From Paraburkholderia acidicola (GTDB lineage: Bacteria; Pseudomonadota; Gammaproteobacteria; Burkholderiales; Burkholderiaceae), in NCBI RefSeq assembly GCF_002362315.1, contig NZ_MTZV01000006.1:1116001-1180000 (forward strand): 64,000 nt of DNA, in the 5' to 3' direction. The notes under the pieces were generated by a model. That model was not told the origin of the DNA and ran no database searches. It saw nothing but the letters and a program-made list of their open reading frames with translations. Shown here piece after piece: positions 1-8,330 of this stretch (positions are counted from its first letter, which is position 1; each line of letters opens with the position of its first letter). The position numbers and the translations under genes were made by a program.

Positions 1-165
1 CTGCCAGTCGCCGGACTGGTGACGGCCGCAACGAATGCGTTTGCGTCCGTGACCGTCATCGGCGCGGTGGGTTGCGTCGTCGCTGCGGCGCTGTACGCTG
101 CGATCCGGTTCATCGGCAACGATGAGCGGAACGCGGCGCAGCGCCTCGCGGTCATGGACGACTAG
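1..165 (+). CDS. C-terminal end of a membrane transporter, probably MFS (partial)
   Basis: The first 55 codons of the window are open in frame 1 and end at a TAG at 163-165. The 54 residues contain one hydrophobic segment of about 25 residues (AFASVTVIGAVGCVVAAALY) followed by a short charged tail rich in Asp, Glu and Arg. This matches the last transmembrane helix and cytoplasmic tail of a major facilitator transporter. The gene begins outside the window, so substrate and family cannot be read. The next gene is on the opposite strand and converges on it, with 39 bases between the two stops. Confidence 0.5.
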   Translation: MPVAGLVTAATNAFASVTVIGAVGCVVAAALYAAIRFIGNDERNAAQRLAVMDD

Positions 166-190
166 CTACCTTCACTCACGTCGCATGGCC

Positions 191-218
191 GAGGGGCCCG
201 CGTGTCAGAACGCCCCTC
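191..218. terminator. Possible hairpin between convergent genes
   Basis: GAGGGGC at 191-197 pairs perfectly with GCCCCTC at 212-218 around a 14-base loop, just past the stop of the partial transporter gene. It overlaps the last codons of the esterase gene on the other strand and is followed by only TTAA, so it is a weak candidate for a Rho-independent terminator. Confidence 0.25.
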
Positions 219-2052
219 TTAACGTCGCGAACAGATTGTAGGAACGACGCTGCGCGTTGCCGATATCCATTTGCATGGCCAGCTTGCCGCGCCACGCTTG
301 CGTCGGATCGATGCTTAGCGCCAGCGACACGCGCCCATAGGTCGAACTCACGCCATCGACATCGGTGGAAATCGGCAGGTTCGGCGCATAACGCTGGGCC
401 GTGACGAGTGTCCGGTTGTCGAAGCCGTCGTGGCGCAGCGTCGCCTCGGCACTCAATTGCGTAGCCCGCAGCCCAAGGCCGTCGAGCGCCGTGACGAATC
501 GCACGCCCGCCCCGCCGCTCACGCCCTTCAACCGCTGCGCGTCGACGTTCTGCTCCAGAATGGGATCGCCGTCCTCCGCATAGCCGCGCGTGACCAGTTG
601 CGAATAGCCGACATCGGCGACAGGTCCGAGCTGCACACCATCGAACGAAAACAGATACCCGGCTTTCACGAGCCCGTCGAAGTCGAAACCGTCGGTATCG
701 GCGCTGATCGACGGAGCCAGCACCGCGCTGCGGTTCAAGCGATATTCGTCCCAGCCAGCCCCGACATACGAGCGCACGAACAGGCCACCCTGATCGAATG
801 CGTGATACAGCCCGAGCCGATACGAGTGCACACCGTTATCGCCCTGCCCGTCGGCAACCGAGCCGCTCGCATTGGCGCTCGACAGAATTGCGCCGATCCT
901 CGAGCGCGCAGACAGCTTGTACTCCGCGCCGATCGACAGAAGCTCGACGGCACTGTCGAACGCATCGACGCCGCTCGACGCGCCATGGAAGTTTCGCGTG
1001 TAGCCGAGGTTCGTGAACAACGCCAGCCGGTCGGACACCTGGACGCGGCCAGGGTCGAACGAGCCGCTGTCCGCGCTATCCAGCGCCGACAGCGCACTGG
1101 CGCGCGCCACGTCGAGCCCCATCAGCGGCGCGGTCGCAATGGCCGCGGGCGCATTCAGCTGATTGGCGAGATAGCGCGCGATGTAGAGATGCACGCTGGT
1201 CATCACATGCGTACCGTCCGCCGTCAGATAGGTGTTCTGCAGCGCCACGGACCCGGTGTTGCACGCGGGCACCGCCTTGCACTGAACCTCGGGTGTGTCG
1301 TTCAGGCCGTACGCGGCGGGATTGCTGCGCATCTGGTTCAGCAGCCCCGCCACGTCGAACAGATGAACGTTTGCGCCTTGCCGCGAGAACTGCACGAGAT
1401 CGCCCGGAAGCTTGCTGTTGTAGTCGACGTAGCCGGGTCGCGACCCGTTGTCGTCGTTCAGGTTGAAGACGACGAACTGGTGTCCGCCGATCCCGATCAA
1501 GCGCTGCAGCTGGCTGTTGACGTTCGACAGCGTGTACGCGGCGACCTGATCGTTAGTGGTGGGCCGCGGCACGCCGAGAAACGGTTCGATACCGTTCAGG
1601 CTGGCCTTGGTCAGGTCCTGATCGTTGGTCCCGATCCAGATCCCGACCACGTCACTGGATTGCAGGCGCGGGTGACTCGCAATCAGCTCGTCGACCTCAT
1701 CGATGAGCCCGGGCAGCGAGCGCCAGGTCGGCCGGTTCGGGACGATGTTGAGATAGCCGCCGTGACCGCTAAGCGCGCCGTTGATCGCATAGTCGTTGTC
1801 GGGAACAAACTGCGCGCCGATCAGGCCCGGCAGGTATTCGGCCCACACCGGACCGTCCGACGAGCGGCCGTTGCGGAAAATCGTCGAGGTGGCGTTCGGC
1901 AGGATGCCGGTCAGTCTCACGACCCGGCCATTGTCGGTCAGGCTGTCGCCCAGGGCGTAGAACTCGAAGGCGGATGCCGCGCTGGGCAGCGCCAGCGCCA
2001 GGCTTGCTGCGATTGGCCCGATCAGGGACGTCCTCTTGGAAGGGTTTGGCAT
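205..2052 (-). CDS. GDSL-family esterase autotransporter
   Basis: A type V (autotransporter) surface esterase. From the ATG at 2052 the protein has 615 residues. A signal peptide of about 28 residues ends in a PSAASA-type cleavage site, and the GDSL motif (FYALGDSLTDNG) follows at once, with the nucleophile Ser near residue 37. Further blocks include the IGTND block and a DGTH block carrying the catalytic Asp and His. The C-terminal 270 residues are a beta-barrel with alternating strands and a terminal Phe (ATLRGAF), as needed for Bam recognition. The family includes EstA of Pseudomonas and phospholipase/esterase autotransporters. An in-frame GTG at 2064 is another possible start; the ATG is preferred because it gives a cleaner signal peptide. 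It stands alone, with no partner gene next to it. Confidence 0.88.
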   Translation of the reverse strand: MPNPSKRTSLIGPIAASLALALPSAASAFEFYALGDSLTDNGRVVRLTGILPNATSTIFRNGRSSDGPVWAEYLPGLIGAQFVPDNDYAINGALSGHGGYLNIVPNRPTWRSLPGLIDEVDELIASHPRLQSSDVVGIWIGTNDQDLTKASLNGIEPFLGVPRPTTNDQVAAYTLSNVNSQLQRLIGIGGHQFVVFNLNDDNGSRPGYVDYNSKLPGDLVQFSRQGANVHLFDVAGLLNQMRSNPAAYGLNDTPEVQCKAVPACNTGSVALQNTYLTADGTHVMTSVHLYIARYLANQLNAPAAIATAPLMGLDVARASALSALDSADSGSFDPGRVQVSDRLALFTNLGYTRNFHGASSGVDAFDSAVELLSIGAEYKLSARSRIGAILSSANASGSVADGQGDNGVHSYRLGLYHAFDQGGLFVRSYVGAGWDEYRLNRSAVLAPSISADTDGFDFDGLVKAGYLFSFDGVQLGPVADVGYSQLVTRGYAEDGDPILEQNVDAQRLKGVSGGAGVRFVTALDGLGLRATQLSAEATLRHDGFDNRTLVTAQRYAPNLPISTDVDGVSSTYGRVSLALSIDPTQAWRGKLAMQMDIGNAQRRSYNLFATLRGAF

Positions 2053-2150
2053 GTCTCGGAACACGGTCTCTCGTTATTTTCGAATGGGTCGATCGGCGTT
2101 GCGCCGAGATCGAGTGCGTTGCTCAGAAGCGGAAATTCGGATGAAGGTCG

Positions 2151-2170
2151 CGAGCATCCGGCGATGCTCG
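2151..2170. terminator. Short perfect hairpin
   Basis: CGAGCATC at 2151-2158 and GATGCTCG at 2163-2170 form an 8-bp stem with a 4-base loop, 13 bases beyond the stop of the DHH gene. No T run follows on the minus strand. It may end that transcript or stabilise its 3' end. Confidence 0.35.
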
Positions 2171-2182
2171 TGTCAACGCGGC

Positions 2183-3229
2183 TCAGTCGTCGAAGGTCGC
2201 CTTGAAGCGCGCAGCGAACGACTCGACGTCAGCCTCGGGAAGATGATTGATGCCTGCGGCAAGCTTGCGTCCGCCGCCGGACGCAAACAACCGGCAGAAA
2301 TCGTCAGCGCCAACCGCGTTGTTCGAAGGCACACGAACACTGACGACATAGCCGCCGTCGAGCCTGGGGCTCAGGATCGCGAGTGCACGATCCGCACACT
2401 CCTGTTTCATCTCGTTCGCGAGCGTGCCACTCACGCGGCGCGACCACTTCTGCGCCGGCAGCACGAACATCACCGCGCCAGTCGTTTCGAATTCCGGATC
2501 GATCGACCGCGCGCGGCGAAGATCGTCGCGATAGCCTTCGGCGAGCACCGGTACGACGTCGGTCTGATCGATGAAGTCGAGCGGATGCGCGTACGGCAGC
2601 ATCGCTTCTGCCAGCGCCGCGGGTGAGAAGTGCAGATCGTCGAGATCCTCCCCGTACGCGTTGTAGTTCAGATAGCGGCCAAGCTGGGCGAGTGACTCGA
2701 CGGCATCGGGTGCAATGCCGTGCTCTTGTGCCAGCATGCGGCCGAGGTCCGGCAACGCATCGCCAAACGCGGCGACTACGGCCCAGCCTGCATGGCGTCC
2801 CTGCAGATAGCGGTTGACGAGCGCACTCGTGCAAACCTCCGCCGAGGTATCGATGTACGCGTAAAAGCAGGGGTGATCCGGCAGCGCGCCAGCATAGTGG
2901 TGGTCAAAATAACGCAGCGTCGCGCCGGCTGCGAGAATTCTGGCGACATCCTCACGATTCTGGTCATGAGACAGATCGAGCGCCGTGACCTGTCCGCCGG
3001 GGACGGCCGTCACATGCATCAACAGCTGGATGTCACGCTTGACGCCAGTGATCAGCGTACCGCCAGCGCCCTCACAGAGTCGCAATTGCTGTAACGCGCA
3101 CAAGCCGTCTGCATCACCATTGAACACGTATGTCCTCGCCGGATCATGCACTGCCTGTTTCGCGCCTGCATCATCCGGGCGCGACGTTTGCACGTCTCGA
3201 AGCGCCGGCGCAAAAATATCGTCGTCCAC
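2183..3229 (-). CDS. DHH-family phosphoesterase
   Basis: 348 residues with the DHH phosphoesterase layout. The motifs are NGDADGLCA near residue 38 (motif I, metal-binding Asp pair), LDLSHDQN near 84, the family motif FDHHYAG near 107, and a DHHA1-type C-terminal block GGGRKLAAGINHLP near 317-330. Relatives cleave phosphodiester bonds in nanoRNA, cyclic dinucleotides, polyphosphate or pyrophosphate; which substrate this one uses cannot be read from sequence. It starts at GTG, chosen because GAGAGGA lies just upstream and no ATG is better placed. It is cytoplasmic, without a signal peptide. The next gene upstream on the same strand (3259) is 29 bases away, so the two may be co-transcribed. Confidence 0.8.
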   Translation of the reverse strand: MDDDIFAPALRDVQTSRPDDAGAKQAVHDPARTYVFNGDADGLCALQQLRLCEGAGGTLITGVKRDIQLLMHVTAVPGGQVTALDLSHDQNREDVARILAAGATLRYFDHHYAGALPDHPCFYAYIDTSAEVCTSALVNRYLQGRHAGWAVVAAFGDALPDLGRMLAQEHGIAPDAVESLAQLGRYLNYNAYGEDLDDLHFSPAALAEAMLPYAHPLDFIDQTDVVPVLAEGYRDDLRRARSIDPEFETTGAVMFVLPAQKWSRRVSGTLANEMKQECADRALAILSPRLDGGYVVSVRVPSNNAVGADDFCRLFASGGGRKLAAGINHLPEADVESFAARFKATFDD

Positions 3230-3258
3230 GTTTTCCTCTCACAAACATAGATGAATCG

Positions 3259-3660
3259 TTACCGCACGCCCGCTTGATTTATCACGAAGCTTTTCGTGTG
3301 GGCGCCATAGTGCTGGGTAACTTCGGCTGCAGTCATCAATCGGGATGATTTCAGAATCGGACTCACCACCCGATACATTCGATCTGGATCTGGGCCATAC
3401 ATATATAAATAGCCGTCGTTGCCGTCAAGGTGCGTTTCCGTTTCACCGAGTTCGCCCACTCCCGCACGCTTGATCGCGCTGTCCAGGCGATGTTCCAGAG
3501 CGCGAATTCGCGCACGGTCCTTGAGGTAATAATCGAAATGGACCTCTATTGCCGGTCCCGGTGGTCTTTGTGGTTGTTCCGAGGCTGCGCTGCCTGCGAA
3601 GAAAGCGGCGCATAAAAATGCGCCACCTCTCAACATGGCCACGATATTGCTCTTACCCAT
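3259..3660 (-). CDS. Small secreted protein of unknown function
   Basis: 133 residues starting at an ATG. The N-terminus has a basic residue, a hydrophobic stretch (LRGGAFLCAAFFAGSAAS) and a plausible signal-peptidase site near residue 27, so export to the periplasm is likely. The mature part is hydrophilic and has an amphipathic segment (YLKDRARIRALEHRLDSAI) and a Gly/Asp/Tyr-rich stretch (GNDGYLYMYGPDPDRMY). I do not recognise a family. It sits between the lytic transglycosylase and the DHH gene on the same strand, but the spacing to the transglycosylase (63 bases) gives no firm functional link. Confidence 0.6.
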   Translation of the reverse strand: MGKSNIVAMLRGGAFLCAAFFAGSAASEQPQRPPGPAIEVHFDYYLKDRARIRALEHRLDSAIKRAGVGELGETETHLDGNDGYLYMYGPDPDRMYRVVSPILKSSRLMTAAEVTQHYGAHTKSFVINQAGVR

Positions 3661-3723
3661 TTATCATGCTCTCTCGGTCTTTCTGTGCAGATAGCGCGGA
3701 AGCAACGGCAATCACACGAATCA

Positions 3724-5733
3724 CTATTGCTGGCGTATTTTGTCGTCGCTTTCGCCAGCGGCTGCCTGCGGCGCAATGGAACCGAGGCGCGCCTTCAGCG
3801 ATTGCGGCCGGCCTTCAAACAATGCCGCGTAGTAGACGGTGTTGGAAAGAACGTTTTTCACGTAGTCGCGGGTTTCCTGAAACGGGATCGCTTCCGCGAA
3901 AATCGCGCCTTCCACCGGATGCCGCAGCGACTCGCGCCACCTGCGCGGACGGCCAGGACCTGCGTCATAGCCCGCTGTCGCCAGCACGTCGGATCGATCG
4001 AACTGACTGTAGACCATCGACAGGTAGTTGGTGCCGAGCAGGATGTTGGTGTTGATGTCGTTCATCTGCGCACGCGAAATCGTGCCGAGGCCAATCTTCT
4101 TCGCGACCAGTTGAGCGGTGTCGGGCATCAGTTGCATCAGCCCGCTCGCACCGACTCCCGAGCGTGCGCTCATAACGAAACGCGATTCCTGACGAATCAG
4201 CCCGTACGCCCATTCGACGTCGAGACCGGTCGACTGCGCATCGCGCTCGACAACATCGCGAAACGGCGACAGATAACGCAGCGAGAAATCGTGTTCGGTT
4301 TTCGTGCGATCAGCCGTGTTCACCGCGCGGTCGTACAGTTCGATACGGCGCGCGTATTCGGCAACGGCAAGCAGTTGCCGGTCGGTCATGTTGCGCAGCG
4401 GCCAGCTCCACTCGCGGTTGCCTTCGAGCCGCAGGTTCAGGTTATAGAAACGCTGCGCGAGATCGAAGCCCGGCGTACCTGCGGCTTGCTGCACTTCCGC
4501 ATCCGTAACCGTCGTCTTTGGCGGGATGGTAATTTTCTGGCCGAGTTCTTCGGAAGCAAGCTGGCCGTAGAAGTTGAAACCCTGCGAAATCTGCTCGAAG
4601 TCCTGGTTGGCCTGCACGGTATCGCCGGCCTGCTTCAGCGCACGACCATGCCAGTAAACCCACGCCGGCTGGCTGCGTAGCGACGCCGGCATCTGCTCGA
4701 TCGACCAGCGCACCATCGTCCAGTCGCCGGCCAGCAGCGCGGTACGGGTACGCCATTCATACGCGGGGTTGGACAGCGGCGCGTTCGCCGACAGCCGGTA
4801 CCAGTCGACTGCGCCCGGCATCTGCTTCGCCGCCGCCTGATAACCGATCGTGCCCCAGCCGATGGCGCGCTCCTGCGTGCTCAGCGAAGGCGCTACCGAT
4901 GCGAAAGTCGCTGCCGCCGTGGCTGGATCGTTGCGCGCCATCCGCGTGATCGCGAGCAATGCCAGTTGATGCGACTGCGAGTCGGGACCGACACCGCGCG
5001 CGAGCAGCAGCGGTGGTGTGCTCGCCGCCTGATTGAACAGCACTGGATCGGGCCGCTGGTTGCCGAGTGCATCGAGCAGCTTGCTGCTGGTCGTGGTCTG
5101 GTTCTGTTCGTACGCGAGACGGATCTGCTGCCAGACATCGTCGCTGCTGAACTGCTGGTTGATCGACAGCGCGGTGATCAGGTCGACACAGCCGTCGCCG
5201 TAATTGCGCGGGTCGACGAGCAATACGCGTGCCGCATCGGCGACGTTCTCGCCGCGCGACGCACGCGATTCGAGTGCGTAGCACTTCACCTGCGTATCGT
5301 CGTTCAGCACGAAGCGCGCGTATTGCTGGTCGAAGTTGCGCCAGTCATGTCGTGCACCGAGCACGACGAGGTAGTCGTTGCGCAGCCGGTCGGCGATCGC
5401 CTGGCCATCGTATTTTTTCAGGAACGACAGCACTGGCGCATCGGGGGCATCGACGCGTGCGTGCCCCTGGGTGTCGAACAGTTGCGGCTTGATCTGGAAG
5501 TACTTGAGATACGACGGCGCCGGATAATCCGGAATCATTGCCGCCAGTTGTGCAGCGCGCACCGGGTCGTTATTGCGTGCGGCTTCGCGAAGCTGGACGA
5601 AAATCTGGTCGTCGTTCGTCAGTTGGGAAGGCGCAACCGGTTTGACCGCGAAGGCCGTGCTGCACGCAACAAGCGTCGCAGTGGCAAGCATCAACCTTGT
5701 CGCGCCATATACTCGATGGAAGACTTTAGACAT
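3724..5733 (-). CDS. slt: Soluble lytic murein transglycosylase (Slt70-like)
   Basis: A periplasmic enzyme that cleaves the MurNAc-GlcNAc bond of peptidoglycan to 1,6-anhydro-MurNAc. It has 669 residues. A signal peptide (LATATLVACSTAFA) is followed by a long superhelical alpha-domain to about residue 490 and a C-terminal lysozyme-like SLT domain. The catalytic Glu is Glu516 in GLIRQESRF, followed by the family blocks SGLMQLMPDTA, NILLGTNYL and AGYDAGPGRPRRW. Length and domain order match Slt70. The Cys in VACSTAFA is not in a good lipobox, so a soluble periplasmic form is expected. It is monocistronic or the first gene of a short unit. Confidence 0.92.
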   Translation of the reverse strand: MSKVFHRVYGATRLMLATATLVACSTAFAVKPVAPSQLTNDDQIFVQLREAARNNDPVRAAQLAAMIPDYPAPSYLKYFQIKPQLFDTQGHARVDAPDAPVLSFLKKYDGQAIADRLRNDYLVVLGARHDWRNFDQQYARFVLNDDTQVKCYALESRASRGENVADAARVLLVDPRNYGDGCVDLITALSINQQFSSDDVWQQIRLAYEQNQTTTSSKLLDALGNQRPDPVLFNQAASTPPLLLARGVGPDSQSHQLALLAITRMARNDPATAAATFASVAPSLSTQERAIGWGTIGYQAAAKQMPGAVDWYRLSANAPLSNPAYEWRTRTALLAGDWTMVRWSIEQMPASLRSQPAWVYWHGRALKQAGDTVQANQDFEQISQGFNFYGQLASEELGQKITIPPKTTVTDAEVQQAAGTPGFDLAQRFYNLNLRLEGNREWSWPLRNMTDRQLLAVAEYARRIELYDRAVNTADRTKTEHDFSLRYLSPFRDVVERDAQSTGLDVEWAYGLIRQESRFVMSARSGVGASGLMQLMPDTAQLVAKKIGLGTISRAQMNDINTNILLGTNYLSMVYSQFDRSDVLATAGYDAGPGRPRRWRESLRHPVEGAIFAEAIPFQETRDYVKNVLSNTVYYAALFEGRPQSLKARLGSIAPQAAAGESDDKIRQQ

Positions 5734-6253
5734 CGTTATTGCGAAAGCTCGAAGTGAAGTAGATTGAAGCGGTGAACCCGCGGAAGTACGGTCAAAATCT
5801 ACGGCTTACTCCAGATAAACGACGGTGGGTATCGGTATGCGTGTACAGGTGCGGCAGGCATGACGGCATCCTGCAGACACGCAATATGACCAGGTAGCGA
5901 GAAGATGACAAGCGAGAAGATTTTCCGACATGCTAAAGAAAATCTTCTACCTTTACCGTCATGATTATCATCAGCTTCGCATCGATGCATGGTGCATTGC
6001 CAGTCCGGTGAATTGAGCCGGATTAGACGATGGAAGGGTGAAATCGTTTCATTACAGTTAGCGCTTTTCTGCTCACATTATCGTCGTGGAGCCGATGGGT
6101 ATTTTCGCTGTCAGGTTTGTGTCACAACTATTAATCGCTCGTTGCGATGACATCTGATACATCGCGACCTGCCGCATGTGCGATGGTGTGCACTTCGGCG
6201 AGCCGATCAAGCGTTACACCGGTTGCCAGTCCGGTGCACGGGGATCTGATCGA
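5734..6253. other. Non-coding gap with a hairpin and a 14-bp direct repeat
   Basis: 520 bases, more AT-rich than the flanks, between the slt start and the stop of the next minus-strand gene. I see no convincing gene. It holds a perfect 11-bp inverted repeat at 5915-5948 and two copies of TTGCCAGTCCGGTG at 5997-6010 and 6223-6236. The slt promoter should lie here. Confidence 0.6.
5915..5948. repeat. 11-bp perfect inverted repeat
   Basis: AGAAGATTTTC at 5915-5925 is the exact reverse complement of GAAAATCTTCT at 5938-5948, with a 12-base loop. It lies about 180 bases upstream of slt and about 300 bases downstream of the next gene's stop. It could be a regulator site for slt or an mRNA 3' hairpin; neither strand has a T run that would make it a clear terminator. 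Confidence 0.6.
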
Positions 6254-6850
6254 CTAGAGCGAGGCGTGCTGCTTGACGAGCGGCAGGAGTACCAGCGACA
6301 GCTCCTCGAGCGCTGCGACTTCCTTCGGACTGAAATCGTCATGATCGACGTTTCGTAGCAGAAGAACGATCAGCTGCGAATCGGGTGCTCGCATCACAGC
6401 GAGGCACCGATGTGCAGGTGGCAACAAATCGGATGACCCACCTATATCCAATTGCAAGCGGACCAATGATGGACCCTCAGGATCAACGAGTTGCGCGACC
6501 AGCGACTCGGGCAGACAGTCGCGGATATTCTCGTCGACCAGCTTCGAGCCATACAGCGGAACACCATCGACAAAGCGGCGCCCATGTGCGTCAACCGCCC
6601 ACACCGAGATGTGCATGCTGTCGATCTCAACTGTGTTGTCGACCAGTTGCAGTATCGCGAGAAAGAACCCCGCAGTACCGATCCTGGAAATCACGCTCCC
6701 GATTTCCACCGCCAGGTTCGGCGCGATGGCTGGCAACGCCTCACTACTCATGTCCGTCGAGATCCCCTTGCTCTCGCCGGCCTTAAGGGTGTCCTCGTCC
6801 GTCGTGTTCGTTGGTGTTTGAACGGATGAGGATGGTGTTGGTTTTTTCAC
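6254..6850 (-). CDS. Unknown protein resembling a stand-alone sensor domain
   Basis: 198 residues from the GTG at 6850, preferred over the GTG at 6856 because GGAG lies five bases before it. The first 40 residues are polar and Thr/Ser/Asp rich. The rest alternates beta-like and helical segments (FFLAILQLVDNTV, MHISVWAVDAHGRRF, QLIVLLLRNVDHDDFS, LEELSLVLLPLVKQHASL). This resembles the N-terminal sensing half of some Burkholderia LuxR-type regulators, where a closing helix of this kind leads into a LuxR DNA-binding domain. Here a TAG follows directly, and in-frame reading past it gives no LuxR helix-turn-helix before the next stop. It is either a free-standing small sensor or the remnant of a longer regulator. 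The function is unknown. Confidence 0.5.
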   Translation of the reverse strand: MKKPTPSSSVQTPTNTTDEDTLKAGESKGISTDMSSEALPAIAPNLAVEIGSVISRIGTAGFFLAILQLVDNTVEIDSMHISVWAVDAHGRRFVDGVPLYGSKLVDENIRDCLPESLVAQLVDPEGPSLVRLQLDIGGSSDLLPPAHRCLAVMRAPDSQLIVLLLRNVDHDDFSPKEVAALEELSLVLLPLVKQHASL

Positions 6851-7520
6851 TCGCACTCCACGACGTCTCTCTCACTTTATGGTTTGGTTCCGCGCGTTGT
6901 CGATGCACCGACTGAGGTTGACCGAACACTTACGGCTGTGGAGCGCTTTCTTACAAAGACGGGCCACAATTGTCAACGAAGGCAGCGGGATCTCGCCCGA
7001 CCTGAACAGTACGATTGCTCAAGAATTCACGCAACATCTAAAAATAAAGAGACGCGTCGCATCGATATGATTGTCAAGGGTTTTTGTATTTTTTTGACTT
7101 GACGATTCCATTTGTGTGCGCTCGATCAACGAAGCGGATTTTCCGACATTTGAACGGGTGTTTTTTCGGCTTACTGGGCGCTTCGATCGGTATCGAAATC
7201 GATAGCGCTCGCAACGTCCGGCATGATCTGCTTCATTTTCATCGCCTGGCTCGATTTCTGTGCTGACGATCACCCACGTAGACGGACGATCGCGAGATGG
7301 GTTGCCAGCGACATCGTCAGTTCGTCAACCGGGGTTTTTCCTGGTCGCCGGTTGCGGAGTTGCGGAAAGTAACGGCGCATGGTCGTCGGTCGATTGAAAA
7401 CGGTTGTTGGGTCCGCGACAGCTTCCTCAAGCTGGATGCGCGTGGCGGCGCCGAAGCGGCTTCCTGCGGCAAGCGGCGCAGCGGTCGGGCGACAGGAACG
7501 GATATGCCACAATCGCGGCC
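6851..7520. other. Divergent intergenic region
   Basis: About 670 bases between two divergently transcribed genes. The middle part (about 7010-7110) is AT-rich and has a T-rich stretch near 7080-7100 flanked by an imperfect dyad, ATTGTCAAG at 7070-7078 and CTTGACGAT at 7098-7106 (one mismatch). I see no gene with good codon use or a ribosome site. The promoters of both flanking genes should be here. Confidence 0.55.
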
Positions 7521-8312
7521 ATGACCTGGATCGCCTCCCTCCCGATGTACAACGTGACCCCCGCGCTCGCCGCCTTGTGGCGCGAGTTGCTCGACGACGC
7601 GCTGCGCGCGGTCACGCCCGACGTCGCCATCATCGATGCTGGCGACGACTTGCATGCACTGTGGCGCCGCGACGATCTGCTGCTTGCGCAGACCTGCGGC
7701 TATCCGCTGATGCACGGTCTGCAGGATCGCGTGCAGCTTGTCGCGACACCGGAGTTCAATGCGCCCGGTTGCGATGGCACCGATTATTCGAGTGCACTGG
7801 TCACGCGTGCGAGCGCGCCGCTGGCTACGCTCGAAGCGTGCCGCGGTGCACGTGCAGCCTTCAATCAGGACGATTCGAACAGTGGAATGAATGTGTTGCG
7901 GCACGCGGTCGCGCCGCTGGCGCGCGATGGGCGATTTTTCAGCGAGGTAGTGCGCACGGGCTCGCATCTGGGCTCGCTGCGTGCGCTGGCGGAAGATCGC
8001 GCGGATATCGCGGCAATTGATTGCGTGACGATGGCGTATGTGCGCGACGCGCTGCCCGAGCTGGCGCAGCAGGTTCGGCAGATTGGCTGGAGCGCCGCAT
8101 CTCCGGGATTGCCGTTGATTGCGGTGAACACGGTCGCACCGGAAACCGTCGCCGCACTACGGCACGCATTGAACGCAGCAAACGATGCGCAGCCGCAACG
8201 CGCGGCACAACTGCGGCTCAAGCGCTTCACCGCACTTACGTTTGCGGACTACGCGCGGATCGGCCAACTCGAAGACGAAGCGATTGCAGCCGGTTATCCG
8301 CGCCTCGCCTGA
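7521..8312 (+). CDS. PhnD-like solute-binding protein without a signal peptide
   Basis: 263 residues from the ATG at 7521. The open frame continues 39 codons upstream, but those codons look non-coding and family members begin with the conserved IASLPMYNV segment found here. It matches the phosphate/phosphonate substrate-binding protein family (PhnD/SsuA-like, periplasmic-binding type 2 fold): LPMY at the start, a DLHALW-like segment, FNQDDSNSGMN (a typical ligand-contact loop), a TGSHLGSLRAL stretch, and an AIDCVTMAYV stretch near residue 170. No export signal or lipobox is visible and no ABC permease or ATPase genes are nearby, so it may act in the cytoplasm. It converges with liuD, 18 bases away. 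Confidence 0.7.
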   Translation: MTWIASLPMYNVTPALAALWRELLDDALRAVTPDVAIIDAGDDLHALWRRDDLLLAQTCGYPLMHGLQDRVQLVATPEFNAPGCDGTDYSSALVTRASAPLATLEACRGARAAFNQDDSNSGMNVLRHAVAPLARDGRFFSEVVRTGSHLGSLRALAEDRADIAAIDCVTMAYVRDALPELAQQVRQIGWSAASPGLPLIAVNTVAPETVAALRHALNAANDAQPQRAAQLRLKRFTALTFADYARIGQLEDEAIAAGYPRLA

Positions 8313-8330
8313 ACGACGCAGCCCACGTCG

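Noticed and set aside
430..2205. Long open frame on the plus strand opposite the esterase gene
   Set aside because: It is antisense to a clear GDSL autotransporter, rich in Arg/Ala/His as expected from the opposite strand of GC-rich coding DNA, and has no family motif.
5799..5990. Short minus-strand frame upstream of slt
   Set aside because: 63 codons without a ribosome site, crossing the 11-bp dyad, with no conserved features.
6854..6856. GTG at 6856 as start of the sensor-like protein
   Set aside because: The GTG at 6850 has GGAG at a proper five-base distance; the earlier one would place GGAG only a base away.
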